Positions 7,027 to 15,652 of a DNA stretch of 64,000 nt are shown here, piece by piece. The position numbers and the translations under genes are program-made. Position 1 is the stretch's first letter. Every line of letters begins with the position of its first letter. Below the pieces are notes generated by a model that saw only the letters and a program-made list of their open reading frames with translations, ran no database searches and was not told the origin of the DNA. Origin of the DNA: Allosalinactinospora lopnorensis (lineage in GTDB: Bacteria > Actinomycetota > Actinomycetes > Streptosporangiales > Streptosporangiaceae); contig NZ_LAJC01000017.1 in assembly GCF_000981225.1 (NCBI RefSeq), positions 1-64,000 of the forward strand, written 5' to 3'.

Positions 7027-9005
7027 CGCGAGGGCTGGAGTGGTGGCACCGCCAGTGCAACGCGGCGACCGCGCGGCGCGAGCAGCAGCGCGTCCGCCAG
7101 TTCGGCCTGCACCCGGTGGTCTCGGAGCCACGCACAGACGTCGAGCTTCCCGGTGAGGTGTGGGCCTGGCAGGTGCCGGCGCCTCGACGCGAGAGTGGTG
7201 ACGTGGGGATCTCGCCTCCGGTCCGGGTCGGCTTCGCGGGCAGCCACCCCCATACCGGGCACCTCGGGTTGGCGCGCGCTGCCAGCGAGCTCACCGGCCA
7301 CGACGGAACGATCCTGGTGTTCGATGCCTCCGGCGATGGCAACCGGCGGATGGTCGATGCTTTCCGCGCGGCCTTGGACTACTTCGCTATCGAGGTACCC
7401 GAGGTTCGCGTCATTGGCGATGACCCTGAGGTACGTCACTTCCAGCGGCAGGCGGCTCGCTCGCTGCCGCTGGCTCGGGTTCGCCGGATCTACGGGTTCG
7501 ACGCAACGACGAACCTGGCCTCAGCGCTCGACGTCGCTGACATGCTCGCCTTCTTCCTCTTCACCCCCGGTGACAGTGATGCTGCTGGGGTGGCGTTGGT
7601 CGATGCCCCGCAGGCGCCGCACTCGGCCGCGCTCAACCACGCGGCCCGGGCGCTCGACATGACACCGCCCGCGCTGCTGTACCGGCGCCTCTTCCCGCAC
7701 CTGCGCCGTGCTGGCGAACGCGGGAGTGTGCGCGAGGCCGCCTCGGTGATGTTCCTCCACGATGACGAGGACACCGTGCGCGCCAAGTTCGGCCGCGCGA
7801 TCACGGGCGGGCGTCCCACCATCGCTGAACAGCGTGCCTACGGCGGCGATCCCACCCGGTGTTCGGTCTTCGCGACCGTTGAGCTGCTGTGTTCTGCGCA
7901 TCGGGCACAGACCATGCTGGATGAGTGCCGGGCGGGCGAGGTCACGTGCTCTGGGTGCAAGGCGAAGAACACCGATGCCGTGGTCGCCGGGATGCGTGCG
8001 ATCACCGAACGACTCAGCACGCGCCGCGCCGGGACATCCCCTGATGTTGGGCCCGCAGTGCAGAGAACTGCCCGGGCGCTGCATCGGCCCCCGCCGCGCG
8101 AGTGCGAGGAGCTGGAGTCGGCGATCGCCGCGCGAACCGGCGCCCGCAGTGATCAGGTCGTGGCGGGCAACGGCTCGACCGAGGTCATGGACTGGCTGTT
8201 TCGGCTGCAGGCCCAGCCCGGCACGGAGGTCGTGGCCACCGAGCCCGCCTTTGAGCTCCACCGTGACCTCGCGCAGCGACACCGGCTCACCTACGTGCCA
8301 GTCCGCTGGGATCCCGCCACGTTCACCCCCGACCTCACGGAGCTGGGGCGCGCCATCGGGGAGCGCACGGCGCTTGTGGTCGTGGAGCTGCCGCATTCGG
8401 TCTCCGGAACCGCCGTATCCCTCGATACCGTCGTCGAGCGTCTGGTGCCCAGGCTGCCCAGCGGCGCCCGGCTACTCCTCGACTTGGCCTACGCCGACTT
8501 CATGGACCCCCCACCCCAGCTGTCCGCTGAGTTCGTTGAGGAGCACCCGGAGATCGTGGCCTGCGGCACCCTGTCGAAGGCCCACTGCCTGCTGGGGGCA
8601 CGCGTGGGTTATGCGCTGACCGCAACGGTCACAGCCAAACGGCTGCGTCAGCAGCGGCTGCCGTATGCTCTCGATGCGCTCGCCACTGCCGCGGCGGAAG
8701 CATCGCTTGCCGATAAGGCGCGGGTCGAACAGACGATCCAGGCCAACCGCATTGCCCGTGCGCGCCTGAGGGCCGCACTCGACGAGCGCAACATCCCCTA
8801 CGTTCCCAGCCAGGCGAACTTCCTGCTGATGAATCTCACGGGCTTGCACCAACCGGTCGTCGATAGACTTCGAGCGCGGAACGCCCGGTATCGAGACGGT
8901 CACCGCTGGGATTTGCCCGGGTGGATCCAGGTCCACCTGATCGATGTCCCCACGGTCACCCCGGTTATCGAAGCGATCGAAGCTGCCGTGCCGGGCCGCC
9001 CGTGA
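7023..9005 (+). CDS. Fusion protein: TrpRS-like class I synthetase domain plus PLP aminotransferase domain
   Basis: 660 residues. Residues about 65-335 resemble tryptophanyl-tRNA synthetase: GFAGSHPHTGHLGLA is a variant HIGH loop (about 71-85), VMFLHDDEDTVRAKF and AYGGDPTRCSVFATVELL match the TrpRS C-terminal half, and CRAGEVTCSGCKAKN is the usual TrpRS tail. The KMSKS loop is replaced by RGSVREAAS, so normal aminoacylation is doubtful. Residues about 340-660 form a fold-type I aminotransferase of the histidinol-phosphate/CobD type: GNGSTEVMDWLF, VVATEPAFELH, LDLAYADF, and GTLSKAHCLLGARVGYA with the PLP lysine near 519. I know of no standard protein with this architecture. Its ATG overlaps the nucleotidyltransferase stop, and a separate TrpRS gene follows. 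Confidence 0.8.
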   Translation: MTRGLEWWHRQCNAATARREQQRVRQFGLHPVVSEPRTDVELPGEVWAWQVPAPRRESGDVGISPPVRVGFAGSHPHTGHLGLARAASELTGHDGTILVFDASGDGNRRMVDAFRAALDYFAIEVPEVRVIGDDPEVRHFQRQAARSLPLARVRRIYGFDATTNLASALDVADMLAFFLFTPGDSDAAGVALVDAPQAPHSAALNHAARALDMTPPALLYRRLFPHLRRAGERGSVREAASVMFLHDDEDTVRAKFGRAITGGRPTIAEQRAYGGDPTRCSVFATVELLCSAHRAQTMLDECRAGEVTCSGCKAKNTDAVVAGMRAITERLSTRRAGTSPDVGPAVQRTARALHRPPPRECEELESAIAARTGARSDQVVAGNGSTEVMDWLFRLQAQPGTEVVATEPAFELHRDLAQRHRLTYVPVRWDPATFTPDLTELGRAIGERTALVVVELPHSVSGTAVSLDTVVERLVPRLPSGARLLLDLAYADFMDPPPQLSAEFVEEHPEIVACGTLSKAHCLLGARVGYALTATVTAKRLRQQRLPYALDALATAAAEASLADKARVEQTIQANRIARARLRAALDERNIPYVPSQANFLLMNLTGLHQPVVDRLRARNARYRDGHRWDLPGWIQVHLIDVPTVTPVIEAIEAAVPGRP

Positions 9006-9055
9006 CGCGCGTGTACATCGACGACCGACCAACACCTACGAAGGACCCCACCGCC

Positions 9056-10116
9056 ATGACAGATCAGCGGATGCTCACCGGTGACCGGCCCACCGGAAAG
9101 CTGCACCTGGGCCACTACGTGGGCAGCATCGCCAACCGGGTCAAGCTGCAACACCAGTACGAGACCTGGCTCATCATCGCTGATCTGCACATGCTCACCA
9201 CCAAGAACACCCGCGCCGACATCGACCAGGTCTCGGCCAACGCCCGCCAGATGGTGCTCGACTCCCTGGCCGCGGGCATCGAGCCCGAACGCGCGACCTT
9301 CTATCTGCAGTCGGCCATCCCGGAGATCGGCGAACTCAACACGCTCTTCCAGAACCTGATCACGGTGGCGCGCCTGGAACGCATCCCCAGCCTGAAGGAC
9401 ATGGCCCGCGACGCCGACAAGGAAAACGAGATGCCCTACGGGCTGCTGGGCTACCCGGTCCTGCAGGCCGCCGACATCCTCTGCGTCAAGGCCAACGCCG
9501 TCCCGGTGGGCAAGGACAACCACGCCCACGTGGAGGTCACCCGGGAGATCGCGCGCCGGTTCAACCACCTCTACGGCGAGACCTTCCCGATCCCCGAGCT
9601 CATCACCAGCGAGGTGTCCTCCCTGGTCGGCACCGACGGCCAGGCCAAGGCCAGCAAGTCCCTGGCAACGTCATCTACCTCTCCGACAGCGCCGAGGAGG
9701 TCCGCACGAAGGTCTCGGCCATGTACACCGACCCCAACCGGGTGCGCGCCGACATCCCGGGCACGGTCGAGGGCAACCCGGTCTTCGTCTACCACGACGC
9801 GTTCAACGACAACCCGGCCGAGGTGGCCGAGCTCAAAGACCGCTACCGGGCGGGCACGGTCGGCGACGTCGAGGTCAAGGACAAGCTCGCCGCCGCGCTC
9901 AACCGGTTCCTGGACCCCATCCGCGAGCGCCGCGCCACATTTGAGGCCCAGCCTGGCCTGGTGGACCAGATCATCGTGGAGGGCACCGAGCGCACCCGGC
10001 GCGAGGTCCAGCAGGTGGTCTTCGAGGTGCGCAAGGCCATGGGACTGGCCGGGGCCTACAACCAGCTGCGCCGCAAGGCCGAGCGGGCACAGAAGAAGGC
10101 AGCAGCCCAGACCTGA
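9056..10116 (+). CDS. trpS: Tryptophanyl-tRNA synthetase, one-base frameshift near the KMSKS loop
   Basis: Catalytic motifs are TGKLHLGHYVGS (HIGH type) at residues about 13-24 and GQAKASKS followed by LGN (KMSKS type). The reading frame breaks directly after ASKSL, where CTGGCAAC needs one more G (near 9665). The remainder, NVIYLSDSAEEVRTKV through the C-terminus RKAERAQKKAAAQT, is intact in the second frame, giving about 350 residues, the normal family length. The Ala in KASKS instead of Met is notable. In known producers an extra TrpRS gives resistance to tryptophan-mimic inhibitors such as indolmycin. Position in this operon, next to the TrpRS-like fusion, makes resistance or substrate activation more likely than housekeeping. 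Confidence 0.85.
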
Positions 10117-10132
10117 CCCCGGCCCCACCCCC

Positions 10133-11203
10133 ATGACGCCCAACCTCATAGGCACCAACCCCACCTGCGGGAGCCGCAGGAACGGCACGGCGCGCAGCGG
10201 CTCCTCCGGTGCGGCGGTGCACATCGTCGAACGCCCCAACGGCTCACGCGTAGCAGTCAAGATCGCCGAGTCTCCGCGGGTCTCGGCGCTGCGCCAGGCC
10301 GCGGCCCGGGACCAGATCGTGCCGTTCTTCGGCGATCGCCTTCCCCGCGTGCTCTACGCGGGGCGTCATGCAGGCCACGACATCCTGATCAGCGAGTGCC
10401 CCTCCCCGGACACCTTCGCTGAGACGGTCAGCGAACACGGCCCCACCCCCGACCTCCTGGACACCTGGGCCGAGATCGTCGACCAGCTGGTCGCCGTGTG
10501 GAAACAGTCCGCCCGGCCCGGATACAAGCCCGCGAACGCGACCCGCAGCCACCAACGCCGACTCCAACGCGCGGCCGATGGGCTGGCCTACACCTTCAAT
10601 GCCCTGGGAGAGCGCTTCACCGACCAGCACCGCTTCATCGTCAACGGTGCTGACCTCGGCACGTGGAACCAGCTACAACACCGCCTCGCCGCACTCCCCC
10701 CACCGGACTTTCGTGTCGCCTGCCTCGGCGATCCCCAACCGGCCAACATCCTGCTCACACCGCAGCTGCAGTGGTACCTCATCGACTGGGAATGGGCAGG
10801 ACGTCACCATGACTGGCGCATGATGGCCAGCCACCTGCTCGCCTGGTGGTTCGTCGAGGAACTCCTCGACCGCACCCGTGGCACGCTCGCCACCGCGCCG
10901 AACCGGATCGCGCTGACCTACACGCCACCGGACCTCGACACCGTACGACCGTGGGCGAGCCGCGCAGCACACGCCTTCCACGCCATGACAACGCGCCGCG
11001 AGCACGACCGCGACCACGCCGCGCTATGCCTGCACATGGCCATGCTGCTACTCCGTGAGGTCCCCCGTAGCGCGACCAGCGGCAACCATCTCATCGCCCC
11101 GCTGCTGGGCGAGGCGCTGCGCCTGGTCGACGCGGCCCACGACGGGCCTGCCCACCCGCTGCAGCCGGCACCCACCGCCCCGTCCCCGAGGAGCAGCCAG
11201 TGA
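10133..11203 (+). CDS. Aminoglycoside-phosphotransferase-like kinase (APH/choline kinase fold)
   Basis: 356 residues. The kinase-like core shows VHIVERPNGSRVAVKIAES (nucleotide-lobe Lys), ILISECPS at the hinge, the catalytic loop CLGDPQPANILL (Asp and Asn; the usual His is replaced by Leu) and the metal motif LIDWEWAGRHHDWRMM. The C-terminal helices follow the APH pattern. It could phosphorylate a small hydroxylated metabolite, a nucleoside or an antibiotic. It starts 17 bases after trpS, and its TGA overlaps the next GTG as GTGA. The extension after residue 320 is Pro/Ala-rich and probably disordered. Confidence 0.78.
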   Translation: MTPNLIGTNPTCGSRRNGTARSGSSGAAVHIVERPNGSRVAVKIAESPRVSALRQAAARDQIVPFFGDRLPRVLYAGRHAGHDILISECPSPDTFAETVSEHGPTPDLLDTWAEIVDQLVAVWKQSARPGYKPANATRSHQRRLQRAADGLAYTFNALGERFTDQHRFIVNGADLGTWNQLQHRLAALPPPDFRVACLGDPQPANILLTPQLQWYLIDWEWAGRHHDWRMMASHLLAWWFVEELLDRTRGTLATAPNRIALTYTPPDLDTVRPWASRAAHAFHAMTTRREHDRDHAALCLHMAMLLLREVPRSATSGNHLIAPLLGEALRLVDAAHDGPAHPLQPAPTAPSPRSSQ

Positions 11204-12114
11204 CCACCTTCGGCCTCGCCCTCCCGCACTACGACGCCCTCTTCCCCCAACACGCAGTCACGGGAGCCCACCGAACCCAGGCAGCGCTCGACTACGCCCA
11301 CCACGCCGAAGAGAACGGCTTCACCGAGGTGTGGGTCTCCGACCATCTCTGGCTCGACCTCGACGCTGGCCCGCGACGGCGCTCTCCGGACTGCTGGACC
11401 CTGCTCGCCGCCCTCGCAGCAGCGACACGCCGCATACGCCTTGGCTCACTCGTGACCAACGCGTCCCTGCGCCACAGCGCCCTTTTCACCCACCAGGTCG
11501 CCACCGTCTGCGACATCGCCGGCGACCGCGTCGACGTGGGGCTCGGCGCCGGGTGGAGCGCACCGGAGTTCACCGAACTCACCGGAACCGTGCCCCCCGT
11601 GCAGGAACGCCTCCAAGCGGTCGAACACAGCGCTGATAGCGTGCGTCACCATCTCGGAGCCGACGCGCCCCCGATCTGGGTCGGGGGAAAGCGCCGCGGG
11701 ATCCTGACAACCGCCGCACGCATAGCAGACGGGTGGAACCTCGCCTGGGATCCCACCCCGCAGACCTACCGCCACCGGTCACGCATGTTCGCCAACGCCG
11801 CCAAAGAGGCAGGACGCGACGCTTCTGGCATATCGCATTCGGTCGGGCTGACCACCTTCCTCGGCAGCGACGAGGACGACCTCCACCGCCGCTGGAGGCA
11901 CCTACAACGGTGGGTACCCGGAGGCTACCTGGACAACGCGAACTTCGACGCCTGGCGAAAGCGTGGCCTCATCGGCACCCCCGAAGAGGTTCGCCACCGA
12001 ATCACGCAGTGGAAAGAACTGGGCGTCAGCCACATCGTCTGCGCCTTCGGGATCCCATACGGTATCTGCGACGACGAACAACTGAACCTCTTCACCAAGA
12101 CCATCCTGAAGTAG
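11200..12114 (+). CDS. Luciferase-like (LLM) flavin/F420-dependent oxidoreductase
   Basis: 304 residues with a TIM-barrel LLM pattern: TTFGLALPHYD at the first strand, ENGFTEVWVSDHLWLD, IRLGSLVTNASLRHSA, VDVGLGAGWSAPEF, and PPIWVGGKRRG with ILTTAARIADGWN. GGKxxG and the ADGWN block are diagnostic of F420- or FMN-dependent members. The GTG start overlaps the kinase stop. It is the last gene of the operon. Its reaction would be a flavin-dependent oxidation, reduction or monooxygenation of a pathway intermediate; cofactor choice cannot be settled from motifs. Confidence 0.85.
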   Translation: MTTFGLALPHYDALFPQHAVTGAHRTQAALDYAHHAEENGFTEVWVSDHLWLDLDAGPRRRSPDCWTLLAALAAATRRIRLGSLVTNASLRHSALFTHQVATVCDIAGDRVDVGLGAGWSAPEFTELTGTVPPVQERLQAVEHSADSVRHHLGADAPPIWVGGKRRGILTTAARIADGWNLAWDPTPQTYRHRSRMFANAAKEAGRDASGISHSVGLTTFLGSDEDDLHRRWRHLQRWVPGGYLDNANFDAWRKRGLIGTPEEVRHRITQWKELGVSHIVCAFGIPYGICDDEQLNLFTKTILK

Positions 12115-12167
12115 AAGGGTTCATGCGGGTGCTGACCAGGGGAAAGGCGGCCTGCCTCCCTGAGGCT

Positions 12168-12352
12168 CTAGAGCTGGCCGTTTCGTACGTCGGCGAGGAA
12201 GCGCGCCCACTCCGCGGCCGGGAACTCCAGGTGCCCGAGGTAGCGATTCTGGGTATCGCGTACTCGGGTAGGTACTCCTTCAGCTACCTCGACGCAGCTG
12301 CCCTGGGGTCCGCTGTAGCTGCTGGTGGGCCACCCAGACTACGTGTCGCCAT
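12168..12352 (-). pseudogene. DUF397 small protein, frameshifted remnant
   Basis: Read on the minus strand, TSSYSGPQGSCVEVAEG then RVRDTQNRYLGHLEFPAAEW and ARFLADVRNGQL are the full DUF397 pattern. The ATG at 12352 is in another frame, one base off, and the DUF397 frame carries a TAG just ahead of the homology. The overlap of this ATG with the end of the upstream regulator remnant copies the arrangement of the intact pair near 41.25 kb. Confidence 0.72.
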
Positions 12353-12680
12353 CGAGTCTTTCCTGGGCTCATTCCATCAGGTTCAGCGTGGCCTCGCTGG
12401 ACAGTGCTTCGCTCCGCAGAGCTCGGAAGACGGTGCCACACTGCCTCATCTGGTCCGGGTCGTCGATGAGCTACTCGCCGACCATGTACTCCGCGGGGGC
12501 GACCGTAGAGCCAGCACCGCCGAGGCGCTCCCTCCGGGTCGACCCTTTCACCGCGACCTGGGCGCCCTCACGACGGTGCAGCAACCATAGGCCATCTGCC
12601 AGCCCCGGGGTGTGCCGGGGCAAAGCTGGTGCTGCGAATCCGACCACGTGAGCCTGCCGCCTGGCCCACTTCCCGCTCAC
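12339..12680 (-). pseudogene. XRE/DUF5753 regulator, decayed C-terminal remnant
   Basis: The minus strand encodes VAPAEYMVGE, stop, then LIDDPDQMRQCGTVFRALRS and EALSSEATLNLME, a second stop, and AQERLDG. This aligns with the C-terminus of the intact regulator near 41.1 kb (SAEYVVDDQIIDDADQVRQC). Internal stops and loss of the N-terminal helix-turn-helix show that it is dead. It is the upstream partner of the DUF397 remnant. Confidence 0.68.
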
Positions 12681-13576
12681 GTGGGACGCGAGGCGCGGAT
12701 GTGAGGCAAATGCGCGGCGATGGTGCGAGCGTAGTCGACCAGCCGCGCAAGCAGTTGTTCGGCACGCTCGTCCAAAGTCTTGTCGTCCTCCTCGGCCCAG
12801 GTGGTCTCCTCAAGTATCTCGCCTGCGGCCAGTCGCCGGTGGGCCTCGACGAGCCCAAAGGCAGCCGCCAGCGCCTCCTCCACCGCCTGGGAAGCCGCCC
12901 CCACCGCCGCAACGGTGGCCTCCTTCACGCCCCGGTTTCGCAGGGCCTCGACAAGCTCGCCTGTATCCGGCAATGCTGGCGCCTGGCACTGATCCCACAC
13001 CGCGCCCCACAGGCGCTGGCGCAACGCCTCGGGCTCTCCCGATTCCACCAGGATCACGCCACCGTCAGCGTCAGAACGAATCGCCAACCCACAGCGCCTG
13101 GCCGCCGCCTGTGCCGTAGTCACCGGATCGGCGGTGCTGCCCGCATCACCGCCCATCGGTCCGGTGGCCAGGTGCAGGCTCAGCTCGGCGAGCTGCCGGT
13201 CGGATTCGGGGATGGGCGCAAGCCGGTCAAGCTCATCTGGCCGCAGCCCAACGGGGTTGGCCGCCATCACCCGCACTGGATCCGGGGAATTGTCGCCGAT
13301 GGCCGATTGCACCGCGAGGGCGGCGACGTCGGCCCACCAGGACACGAACGCCCGCACCGCCCTGCGGTGACGGTGAAACGCTTCCAAGGCCAGATCCTCG
13401 CGCAGGGAGATCACCGAATCGGCCGGGGCCCAGAAGGTGGCACCGTCGTTTGAGGTGCGCTTCAGCAGCCGTTCCACCTCCTCGACCCTCTGCTCGGCGG
13501 CGGCCTGATCGGCCAGCAGGGCCTCGGTGGCCGTGTCCAGCTCGTCCAGCAAACGATCGAGGTCTTCATGCGTCAT
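12677..13576 (-). CDS. Hypothetical helical protein
   Basis: About 299 residues from the ATG that gives MTHEDLDRLLDELDTATEAL; a TTG 54 bases earlier is possible. The N-terminal 60 residues look like a coiled coil (heptad Leu/Ala with AAAEQRVEEVERLLKR). The middle contains VRAFVSWWADVAALAVQSAI, possibly an amphipathic or membrane-associated helix, and the C-terminus is again helical and acidic (EEDDKTLDERAEQLL). No catalytic motif is visible and I do not recognise the family. Codon use is typical of a real high-GC gene. It runs convergently toward the preceding dead regulator remnant. Confidence 0.6.
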   Translation of the reverse strand: MTHEDLDRLLDELDTATEALLADQAAAEQRVEEVERLLKRTSNDGATFWAPADSVISLREDLALEAFHRHRRAVRAFVSWWADVAALAVQSAIGDNSPDPVRVMAANPVGLRPDELDRLAPIPESDRQLAELSLHLATGPMGGDAGSTADPVTTAQAAARRCGLAIRSDADGGVILVESGEPEALRQRLWGAVWDQCQAPALPDTGELVEALRNRGVKEATVAAVGAASQAVEEALAAAFGLVEAHRRLAAGEILEETTWAEEDDKTLDERAEQLLARLVDYARTIAAHLPHIRASRPT

Positions 13577-13626
13577 TGCGGTGGCCGAACAGCTGATCAC
13601 CACTGGCTGGGGCGAGGCGGGTGAGA

Positions 13627-13896
13627 TCAACTTGGCTCCTTGTCCGTGGGACCTACGGCGACCGGGTCAGAGTAGCGAGGCATCCAGCTCGTAGGGGCCA
13701 AAACGGTGAAACCCCCCACACGGGATAGGCCCTGGCCGCCCTCGTCTGGCATGTGCGCCCCCGTGGGATTCTCGGCGAGTGCCGCTAAACGCGCCGCCTG
13801 CTGAGCCTGCTTTTGGGTGATGTCGGTGGGGCGGGAGTGGACGCAGCACACTAATAATGCGAACATGAGTTCGAATCTGCTGGTCTTCCCCCTGGT
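13627..13896 (-). CDS. Possible short gene upstream of the helical protein (weak)
   Basis: The frame ITQKQAQQAARLAALAENPT followed by GAHMPDEGGQGLSRVGGF looks protein-like. The end is ambiguous: an alternative frame reads PYELDASLL directly after a run of six G's, so a frameshift is possible. It overlaps the LexA box region. I cannot assign a function and it may be spurious. Confidence 0.22.
   Translation of the reverse strand, partial: TRGKTSRFELMFALLVCCVHSRPTDITQKQAQQAARLAALAENPTGAHMPDEGGQGLSRVGGFTVLAPTSWMPRYSDPVAVGPTDKEPS
13859..13874. promoter_or_regulatory. Likely LexA (SOS) box
   Basis: gcGAACatgaGTTCga matches the actinobacterial SOS consensus TCGAAC-N4-GTTCGA in all eight core bases. 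It lies about 65-80 bases ahead of a start codon for an ImuA-like protein, a known SOS-controlled family. Confidence 0.7.
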
Positions 13897-13938
13897 GGAT
13901 GACGGTGCTGTGCGTGCGGTCATTGTGGGAGGGGGCTT

Positions 13939-14238
13939 TTGTCGGGTTCGGGGGCGATGCAGCGCGCGCACCTACGAGCGGCCGGCACCCCAGGCCAGGT
14001 GGTGCGCCCTGCTGCGGTGGCTGCGCGTTTGGGGGTGCTGCCGGCGCTGCGCCCGGTGGTGGGTGAGTTGTCGGCGGGGGCGTTGGTGTCAGTGGGGGGC
14101 GCTGGCGCGGCGTCGCTGGGGGTCGCGTTGGCGGCCGGGGCGTGCCACGAGCAGGCCTGGGCCGCGGTGGTGGGCCTGCCTGAGTTTGGGGTGCGCGCGG
14201 CTGCTGGGATGGGGGCTGACCTCTCGCGTCTGCTGCCG
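13939..14238 (+). pseudogene. imuA: ImuA-like (RecA-related) SOS mutagenesis protein, 3' end lost at IS junction
   Basis: The product contains GALVSVGGAGAASLGVALAA and WAAVVGLPEFGVRAAAGMG then ADLSRLL. These correspond to the degenerate P-loop region and the VGLPxLGxxAAxELGxDLSRL block of actinobacterial ImuA' proteins, partners of ImuB and DnaE2 in translesion synthesis. GGGAGGGGG sits just before the TTG; an ATG at 13957 is the alternative. Homology stops abruptly after DLSRLL, where the sequence becomes the reverse strand of an IS3-type OrfB. The rest of imuA and any imuB/dnaE2 are absent. Together with the LexA box this is a beheaded SOS operon. Confidence 0.66.
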
Positions 14239-14860
14239 GCCTGTTCCAGGCGTTCGCTGTAGCGCAGCGACAGATACTGCGACCCGCGGTCGCAAGTGAT
14301 GGATGAGCCCGGTCCCAGAGCGGACGCCGTGTGCCCACAGCGCCTGCTCCAACGCGTCCAGCACGAGCTCGGTGCGCATGTGCGAGGCGAGCTGCCAGCC
14401 CACGATCATCCGGGAGTAAACGTCGAGGACGAAGGCGACATAGGCCCATCCCGACCAGGTGCGCACATAGGTCAGATTGGCCACCCACAGCCGGTTGGGG
14501 CCCCTGGCGTCGAAGCACCGGTCTACCAGGTCGGGCGGAGGCGCGGTTGAGATCTGGGCTGAGGTGGTAGTGCGGCGCCGCCGCCCGCGGATCACCCCTC
14601 CAGCCCTGCGGTGCGCATGAGCCGCCCCGCGGTGCAGCGGGCCACATCGATGCCCTCGCGCCGCAGCTGATGATGGATGCGCCGAGCACCGTAGACACCG
14701 CCAGAGGCGGCGTGGACGCGCTCGATGTGCTGGGCCAGAACCCGGTCGTGGTGGGCACGCATGCAGGCGGGGCGTTTCCTTCGCGCGTAGTAGGCCGATT
14801 CCGACAGGTTGAGTTCCCGGCATAGGGGCCCGACCCCGAAGCGTGCACGCAGATAGGTGA
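14239..14860 (-). pseudogene. IS3-family OrfB transposase, truncated and frameshifted
   Basis: The N-terminal part reads FGVGPLCRELNLSESAYYAR and GGVYGARRIHHQLRREGIDV (IS3 HTH region). After a frameshift near GLEG the rve core follows: RLWVANLTYVRTWSGWAYVA and FVLDVYSRMIVGWQLASHMR, supplying the first Asp region and the second Asp. A second frameshift precedes DRGSQYLSLRYSERLEQAG, after which the gene is cut. It cannot encode an active transposase. Confidence 0.78.
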
Positions 14861-14861
14861 G

Positions 14862-15174
14862 TCAGCGCGTCGGCCTTGTCCGGGGTTGGTCGAGCTCGGT
14901 GGCGAAAAACGCGCTCGCCGCCTTGAGAATGTCGTTAGCACGTTTGAGCTCGGCGTTTTCCTTGCGCAACCGGCGCAGTTCCTCACGTTCGACAGTGGTG
15001 AGCCGGTCGTCGCGCCCGCCGGTGCCGGCTTCACCCCTGGCGGACCCAGTTGCGCAGGGCCTCACGGTGGATGCCCAGATCCTGGGCCACATGCGCGATC
15101 GGACGGCCGGTGGTGCGAACCTCGCGCACCGCGCGCTCGCGAAGCTCCTCGGGGTAGGTGCGTGGTGGTGCCAT
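14862..15174 (-). pseudogene. IS3-family OrfA, one-base frameshift
   Basis: From the ATG at 15174 the frame reads MAPPRTYPEELRERAVREVR and RPIAHVAQDLGIHREALRNW, the HTH_Tnp_1 domain. An extra G near 15045 shifts it; the leucine-zipper part ELRRLRKENAELKRANDILK and ASAFFATELDQP continue in the second frame. This break lies inside OrfA and is not the programmed OrfA/OrfB frameshift of this family. Confidence 0.78.
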
Positions 15175-15200
15175 CGTTCGCTGACTCTCCAATCACCAGA

Positions 15201-15652
15201 GGCTAACCCCTGGTCAGAGACTCTACGAAACCCAGTACAGGTCAAGTGGCAGGAGTGCAAGCGCTCGCGCACTGTCGTTTGGCAGCAACCGTGGCCCGTC
15301 GGGATCTGCTTCCCCGCCTCTCATCACGATGGCGCCAAGCGATCCAGCCACGATAGCAAGCCCAAACCCCAACCCGTCGTTGACGACGCGCATAGTTCGG
15401 GCCAAGGGATCCTGCAGACTCCGTCCTGCTTTACCTCTGGGGTTCTACTGCGAATCCTTGAGCAACCGAGGACCAGGCGCGGGGCAAGTTGGCACGTATC
15501 GTGCGCTAACGCTCCTTGACTTGTGAAAACGCGCCCAACGAAGGAATGCGTGGCCACCGCCGCATGAATTGGTCATCTACCGGTCGACAAGGGTCCGCCC
15601 GACCAGCATCCTCTAGGGCAAGCGTCGGCAGGAGCGGCCGGCTCGGAGGACC
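15201..15652. other. Gene-free stretch after the IS remnant
   Basis: About 450 bases. A 60-codon minus-strand frame (MRVVNDGLGFGLAIVAGSLG) could be a tiny membrane protein, but it has no clear ribosome site and its C-terminus is low-quality. I see no conserved gene, repeat or RNA here. Confidence 0.4.

Larger units (their letters stand above)
14239..15200 (-). mobile_element. IS3-family insertion sequence remnant
   Basis: OrfA and OrfB of an IS3-type element lie in order on the minus strand. OrfB lacks its C-terminus and with it the last catalytic Glu, and both frames contain extra frameshifts. The left end is cut exactly where imuA homology ends, so a deletion rather than a clean insertion produced the junction. 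No target duplication or convincing left terminal inverted repeat is visible. Confidence 0.75.

Noticed and set aside
7521-8396. 291-codon minus-strand frame within the TrpRS-like/aminotransferase fusion
   Set aside because: Antisense of motif-bearing sequence; no recognisable domain of its own.
13667-15034. 455-codon minus-strand open frame across the IS region
   Set aside because: Pro/Gln/Arg-rich product without motifs; the IS3 OrfA/OrfB reading in the other minus-strand frames explains the conserved sequence.
14862-15174. OrfA frame change read as the programmed IS3 frameshift
   Set aside because: The break lies in the middle of OrfA, not at the OrfA/OrfB border, and is caused by an extra G.
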